The translations under genes and the position numbers were made by a program. DNA of 64,000 nucleotides, from NCBI GenBank assembly GCA_046292765.1, contig JBKBQA010000005.1, forward strand, positions 1-64,000. The letters are read 5' to 3'. Source of the stretch: PGZG01 sp046292765. Its GTDB lineage: Bacteria > Pseudomonadota > Gammaproteobacteria > Pseudomonadales > Alcanivoracaceae. The notes under the pieces were generated by a model. That model had not been told where the DNA came from and did no database searches. It saw only the letters and a program-made list of their open reading frames with translations. Shown piece after piece: positions 60,430 to 64,000 of this stretch (its first letter is position 1; every line of letters begins with the position of its first letter).

Positions 60430-61854
60430 TCAGCGAAACTTCAACACATTTTCGATCGCCGTATCACTTCGGCAGTACTGGCAGCGATTGGCATTGCGGT
60501 CAGAGGCGCCGGGGCGGAACTGGTTCGGTGTATCGACCCGGATCACCCGTTTGCCACACAGTTGGCCGCTGATCTCCACCTGACAGACCGGGTTCTCGTA
60601 GTGACGCAACCATGCCCGGTAGTGCTCTTCCGTGACCAGACATTTGCGTGCAGCGAAAGCGATCGGATTCTGCATGTAATCGGAAATTTCACTGGCATTG
60701 ATGGAAATGTGGCCTGCACCCGGATGGAAGGCGATGAAGTTGAGGCCCAACGTCTGCAGCTTCTCCAGCAATTTTTCCGCGCCCACGTTAGCCGAGCGAA
60801 TCTGCTCATGGCGGGCATCCACCAGCTCGGCTTCCAGGCCAGCGATACGCTCCTCCCGGGTCAGCACTTCCATTTCCTTGGCATGAAGGGTTTCGCTCAG
60901 ACGAGCCCGCTCCTCTTCAAGTCGCTGCTCCAGCGCAATCTTGTACTGCTCGGTGAGGATCTCGATCTCACTGCCGTGCTCATCGCTGTGGTTGATCTGC
61001 TCCTCAAGACTCTTGTTCAGCGACTGAACCTGCGCCTTCAGCGATTCCGCCCGCTCTTTCAGGGCGACGTTCTGTGATTTCAGGGTTTTGAACTGCATCA
61101 GCACCTTTTCCAGCTGGGTGCTGAGAATTTCTTCCTTGGTTTGATGCGCGTAGCGCAGCTGGCCCACTTCTTCCTTGTGCTTGTTTTCCATGGTCTGCAC
61201 CCGCAGGCGCAGCTCTTTCAGGGTACGGGCAAGCCGGATTCGCTCCTTGTCATCCCGTGCCGCCTGGGCGGCCGCCGCCGGGGTTGGCGTCGATTCGGGC
61301 TGTATTACCGGTACCACAGGTGCAGCGGGCGCCGGCGTTTGCGGTGCTGCGCTGCCCGGCGGGAACTGCTGTACCTGAGGGGCGCCACTGGCCAATGCCG
61401 GCGTATCGTCTATATACAAACCCAGCTTGCCGCCACGCTCCCGGACATTGTCACGGATAAACACGAAGTGGTTGGCGCCGGGCTTCATCACCGGATCCCA
61501 CAGCTTTTCCTGATGCCAGGCCACCGGACACTGACTGCGACAGGCAAGACGGACGGGGCCAGCTCCCATATCCGGGCCCGGACCTCCATGCTCAGCCAGA
61601 TGCCGCAGCGGCACGTTCCAGGTGTGGTCTGCCATGCCATCGTCATCAAAGTCGATCAGGAACAGCACGATAGCCACCACCTGAAGACGACCATTGACCA
61701 GACAGTAGGCACCCTTGATCTGTTCGCCGGCAAACTCCGGCACCCCGACCATGCCATCCAGAATGGCCTCAAAATCCGAGAACAACATGCTTTTGGTGAC
61801 GCCCCGGTCGCCGAAAAACAGGATTGCCTCGGAGGTGACAGCCGACATACCCAT
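60430..61854 (-). CDS. Coiled-coil protein with N-terminal globular and Cys-rich C-terminal domains, unknown function
   Basis: 474 residues, cytosolic, no signal peptide. Residues 1-150 are a globular domain with paired cysteines (ACRSQCPVAWH); 155-200 a Pro/Ala linker; about 205-355 a long coiled coil (LKELRLRVQTMENKHKEE and onward); and 360-474 a compact domain with CQVEISGQLCGKR and CQYCRSD, a likely zinc site. Relatives in pseudomonads are often labelled chromosome-partitioning ParA, but no ParA motif (KGGVGKT) is present, so I do not use that name. AAAGGA lies 6 bases before the ATG. Two inverted repeats surround its promoter. Confidence 0.75.
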   Translation of the reverse strand: MGMSAVTSEAILFFGDRGVTKSMLFSDFEAILDGMVGVPEFAGEQIKGAYCLVNGRLQVVAIVLFLIDFDDDGMADHTWNVPLRHLAEHGGPGPDMGAGPVRLACRSQCPVAWHQEKLWDPVMKPGANHFVFIRDNVRERGGKLGLYIDDTPALASGAPQVQQFPPGSAAPQTPAPAAPVVPVIQPESTPTPAAAAQAARDDKERIRLARTLKELRLRVQTMENKHKEEVGQLRYAHQTKEEILSTQLEKVLMQFKTLKSQNVALKERAESLKAQVQSLNKSLEEQINHSDEHGSEIEILTEQYKIALEQRLEEERARLSETLHAKEMEVLTREERIAGLEAELVDARHEQIRSANVGAEKLLEKLQTLGLNFIAFHPGAGHISINASEISDYMQNPIAFAARKCLVTEEHYRAWLRHYENPVCQVEISGQLCGKRVIRVDTPNQFRPGASDRNANRCQYCRSDTAIENVLKFR

Positions 61855-61862
61855 GCTGTGTC

Positions 61863-61938
61863 CTTTTGTTATAGATGGGATAGCAAACTGACGCTACACG
61901 TCAGAATGTTGCCGATTATAGTCAGGGTATAACAAAAG
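61863..61938 (-). promoter_or_regulatory. Promoter of the coiled-coil gene between distant 11-bp inverted repeats
   Basis: CTTTTGTTATA (61863-61873) and TATAACAAAAG (61928-61938) are exact inverted repeats 54 bases apart. Between them lie a perfect -10 TATAAT (61915-61920, minus strand) and a small hairpin CTGACG-CTACA-CGTCAG (61888-61904). The first repeat abuts the ribosome-binding site. The remaining bases to 62009 hold a weak hairpin after fadH (near 61973-61998). Confidence 0.6.
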
Positions 61939-62009
61939 ACGATGAGACATGAACAGCAGAATAAGACGCCGGAGAGGTGAAACACCCCTCCCCGTCCGAC
62001 ACTCTGTAA

Positions 62010-64000
62010 TCAGATGGCCAATGCCAGACGCACCCCCTGATCAATAGCCCGCTTGGCATCGAGCTCGGCCGCAACATCAGCGCCACCGATCACCCTCACT
62101 ACCAAACCGGCCTCCCGCAGTGGCTGCTCCAGCTCCCGCTGCGACTCCTGACCGGCACAGATCACCACGTTATCGACCTCCAGCACCTTCTGTTCGCCAT
62201 TGATCTCGACATGCAGTCCGGCATCGTCGACTTTCAGATAATTGACTCCGGGCACCATCTGCACCCCTTTCTTCTTGAGTGCCTCGCGGTGAATCCAGCC
62301 AGTGGTCTTGCCGAGCCCGGCGCCCACTTTGCTGACCTTGCGCTGTAGCAACCAGACCTGTCGCGGCGACGGCTCGACCTCGGCAGCCACTCCAGCAACG
62401 CCACCTCGCGCTTCCGCGCCGGGGTCAATGCCCCACTCCTTCATAAACAATTGCGGATCAAGACTGGCCGAGTGACGACCATGGCTGATGTACTCGGCGA
62501 GATCGAAACCGATACCGCCGGCGCCGATCACCGCCACCCGTTTGCCAACCGGCTTGTGGTCGCGCAGCACATCGAGATAGCCCAGCACTTTGGGATGATC
62601 AACGCCTTCAAGGGCGGGCATACGCGGCTGAATACCGGTCGCCAGAATCACCTCATCAAATCCGGCTGACGCCAGCTCGCCAGCGCTGACACGATGATTG
62701 AGACGCACCTCAACGCAGTGCTTTTGCAACATCACTTCGAAGTACCGCAGGGTTTCGCTGAACTCTTCCTTACCGGGAATCTGTTTGGCGATATTGAACT
62801 GGCCGCCAATCTGCCCGCTGGCCTCGAACAGCGTTACCTGATGGCCGCGCTGGGCCGCAGCAAGCGAAAACGCCATACCCGCCGGTCCGGCACCGACCAC
62901 CGCGAAGCGCTTCGGCGACGTCGCCGGCTCAATCTTCAGCTCGGTTTCATAGCAGGCCAGGGGATTCACCAGACAACTGGCCTGCCGCAACTGGAAGGTG
63001 TGATCAAGACAAGCCTGATTGCAGGCGATGCAGGTATTGACCTCACTCTCGCGATCTTCCATGGCCTTGCGGACAAAATCCGGGTCGGCCAGCATCGGCC
63101 GCGCCATGGAGACCATATCCGCGTCACCGCGGGCCAGTACGTCCTCCGCCACCGACGGCATGTTGATGCGGTTACTGGTCACCAGCGGTACCGAGATATG
63201 CTGCTTTAACTTGCGCGCCACCCAGGTAAAGGCCGCCCGCGGCACCATGGTGGCGATGGTGGGCACCCGCGCTTCGTGCCAGCCGATACCGCAATTGAGA
63301 ATGGTAACGCCGGCCTGTTCAAGCGCCTGAGCCAACTGCACCACTTCGGTCCAGTCGGAACCATCGGCCACCAGATCCAGCGACGAGATCCGGAACATAA
63401 TGATGAAATCCTCCCCGCAGCGTGCGCGGGTACGGCGAACAATTTCCAGCGGGAAGCGCATCCGGTTCTCGTAGCTGCCGCCCCACTGATCATCCCGTTC
63501 GTTCACCCTCAAGGTGAGAAACTGGTTAATCAGGTAACCCTCGGAACCCATGATCTCGACACCGTCGTAGCCGGCCCATTTCGCCAGAGCTGCGGCATTC
63601 ACAAACGACTCGATCTCCTGCTCCACTTCCTCGGCGCTCAGGGCATGCGGTTTAAACGGATAAATCGGCGCCTGTTTCGCCGACGGGGCCACCAACTGGT
63701 TGTGATAGGACTGGCGGCCACCATGCAGGGCCTGCATCAGAATCTTGCCGCCGGCGTTATGCACCGCTTCAGTGATAACGCGATGATGGCCGGCCTCAGT
63801 TTCATTGGTCATCTTTGATGCCCCCGGTCCCAGCACCCCGCGGTCGGATACGCCGATGCCCCCGGTGACGATCAGCGCCACTCCACCCTCGGCCCGACGG
63901 GCAAAGAACGCCGCCTGACGCGCATGACCATTGGCCTGTTCCTCCAGACCGGTATGCATGGAGCCCATGATCACGCGGTTGCGCAGGGTGGTAAAACCGA
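62010..64000 (-). CDS. fadH: 2,4-dienoyl-CoA reductase (NADPH), 5' end beyond the window
   Basis: About 662 residues are visible, lacking perhaps 12-15 N-terminal residues; the reading frame continues past the last ATG (63974) into GFTTLRNRV at the right edge. FadH reduces dienoyl-CoA intermediates so that polyunsaturated fatty acids can enter beta-oxidation. An old-yellow-enzyme barrel (MGSMHTGLEE, LMQALHGGRQ), the 4Fe-4S cysteines in CIACNQACLD and SCLVNP, an FAD site (VVGAGPAGMAFSLAA) and an NADPH site (VIGAGGIGFDLAEY) are seen. Confidence 0.95.
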   Translation of the reverse strand, partial: GFTTLRNRVIMGSMHTGLEEQANGHARQAAFFARRAEGGVALIVTGGIGVSDRGVLGPGASKMTNETEAGHHRVITEAVHNAGGKILMQALHGGRQSYHNQLVAPSAKQAPIYPFKPHALSAEEVEQEIESFVNAAALAKWAGYDGVEIMGSEGYLINQFLTLRVNERDDQWGGSYENRMRFPLEIVRRTRARCGEDFIIMFRISSLDLVADGSDWTEVVQLAQALEQAGVTILNCGIGWHEARVPTIATMVPRAAFTWVARKLKQHISVPLVTSNRINMPSVAEDVLARGDADMVSMARPMLADPDFVRKAMEDRESEVNTCIACNQACLDHTFQLRQASCLVNPLACYETELKIEPATSPKRFAVVGAGPAGMAFSLAAAQRGHQVTLFEASGQIGGQFNIAKQIPGKEEFSETLRYFEVMLQKHCVEVRLNHRVSAGELASAGFDEVILATGIQPRMPALEGVDHPKVLGYLDVLRDHKPVGKRVAVIGAGGIGFDLAEYISHGRHSASLDPQLFMKEWGIDPGAEARGGVAGVAAEVEPSPRQVWLLQRKVSKVGAGLGKTTGWIHREALKKKGVQMVPGVNYLKVDDAGLHVEINGEQKVLEVDNVVICAGQESQRELEQPLREAGLVVRVIGGADVAAELDAKRAIDQGVRLALAI

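Noticed and set aside
59453..60583. 376-codon plus-strand frame
   Set aside because: Antisense to the cNMP/rhodanese gene, which has clear domain motifs.
60430..61854. ParA-type partition protein
   Set aside because: No Walker-type KGGVGKT or other ParA motif is present; the protein is mainly coiled coil.

Overview
The window looks like chromosomal DNA of a GC-rich gammaproteobacterium, most likely of the Alcanivorax/Marinobacter/Pseudomonas kind. The signs are the long (532-residue) isocitrate lyase type, gammaproteobacterial core genes (hrpA, recCBD, topA, lexA, rlmKL, rmf, pyrD, nadK, pepN, fadH), and envelope proteins of lipid-using marine bacteria (DUF1302/DUF1329 proteins, an RND/MMPL exporter, several lipases). 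The genus is inferred. I see no rRNA or tRNA gene, no CRISPR array, no insertion sequence and no phage.

Layout. 1-3034 is the most accessory-looking part. It holds a small operon (PNPOx-like flavoprotein, HabB-like membrane protein, rhodanese, eroded RHH antitoxin) and toxin-antitoxin remnants beside an intact ParE-type module. 3108-11402 carries hrpA, a long inverted-repeat element, an M61 peptidase, an outer-membrane protein, a Blc lipocalin and an M23 peptidase. 11404-21108 carries a membrane protein, aceA with a strong terminator, an SLC13-type permease, a monoglyceride-lipase-like hydrolase, a DUF481 protein, a very large ankyrin lipoprotein and ylqF. 21312-30904 is a tightly coupled recC-recB-recD operon followed by a small helical-bundle protein. 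30997-35011 has an exported HNH nuclease, an outer-membrane protein paired with a LolA-like carrier, a LOG-family enzyme and a DUF6586 protein. 35081-45169 is housekeeping: topA, uspA, a cNMP-binding protein, lexA, DUF1499, tatD, a glutaredoxin, rlmKL, rmf and pyrD.

45285-55195 is the most interesting block. It is a minus-strand run of a DUF1302 porin-like protein, a DUF1329 periplasmic protein, a large lipoprotein lipase, a YCF48 beta-propeller with an aspartate-rich insert, and an RND exporter. It looks like an envelope-spanning machine for hydrophobic molecules, split by an internal terminator. The separate outer-membrane protein/LolA-like pair at 31748-33760 is analogous but has no pump beside it.

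55396-64000 has the coupled nadK-yeaC-pepN operon, a double cNMP-binding/rhodanese fusion behind a consensus CRP-type site, a coiled-coil protein whose promoter lies between distant inverted repeats, and fadH running off the right edge. Other regulatory points are a pyrD leader hairpin that masks its ribosome-binding site, consecutive terminator-like hairpins before rmf, and an SOS-like box before lexA.
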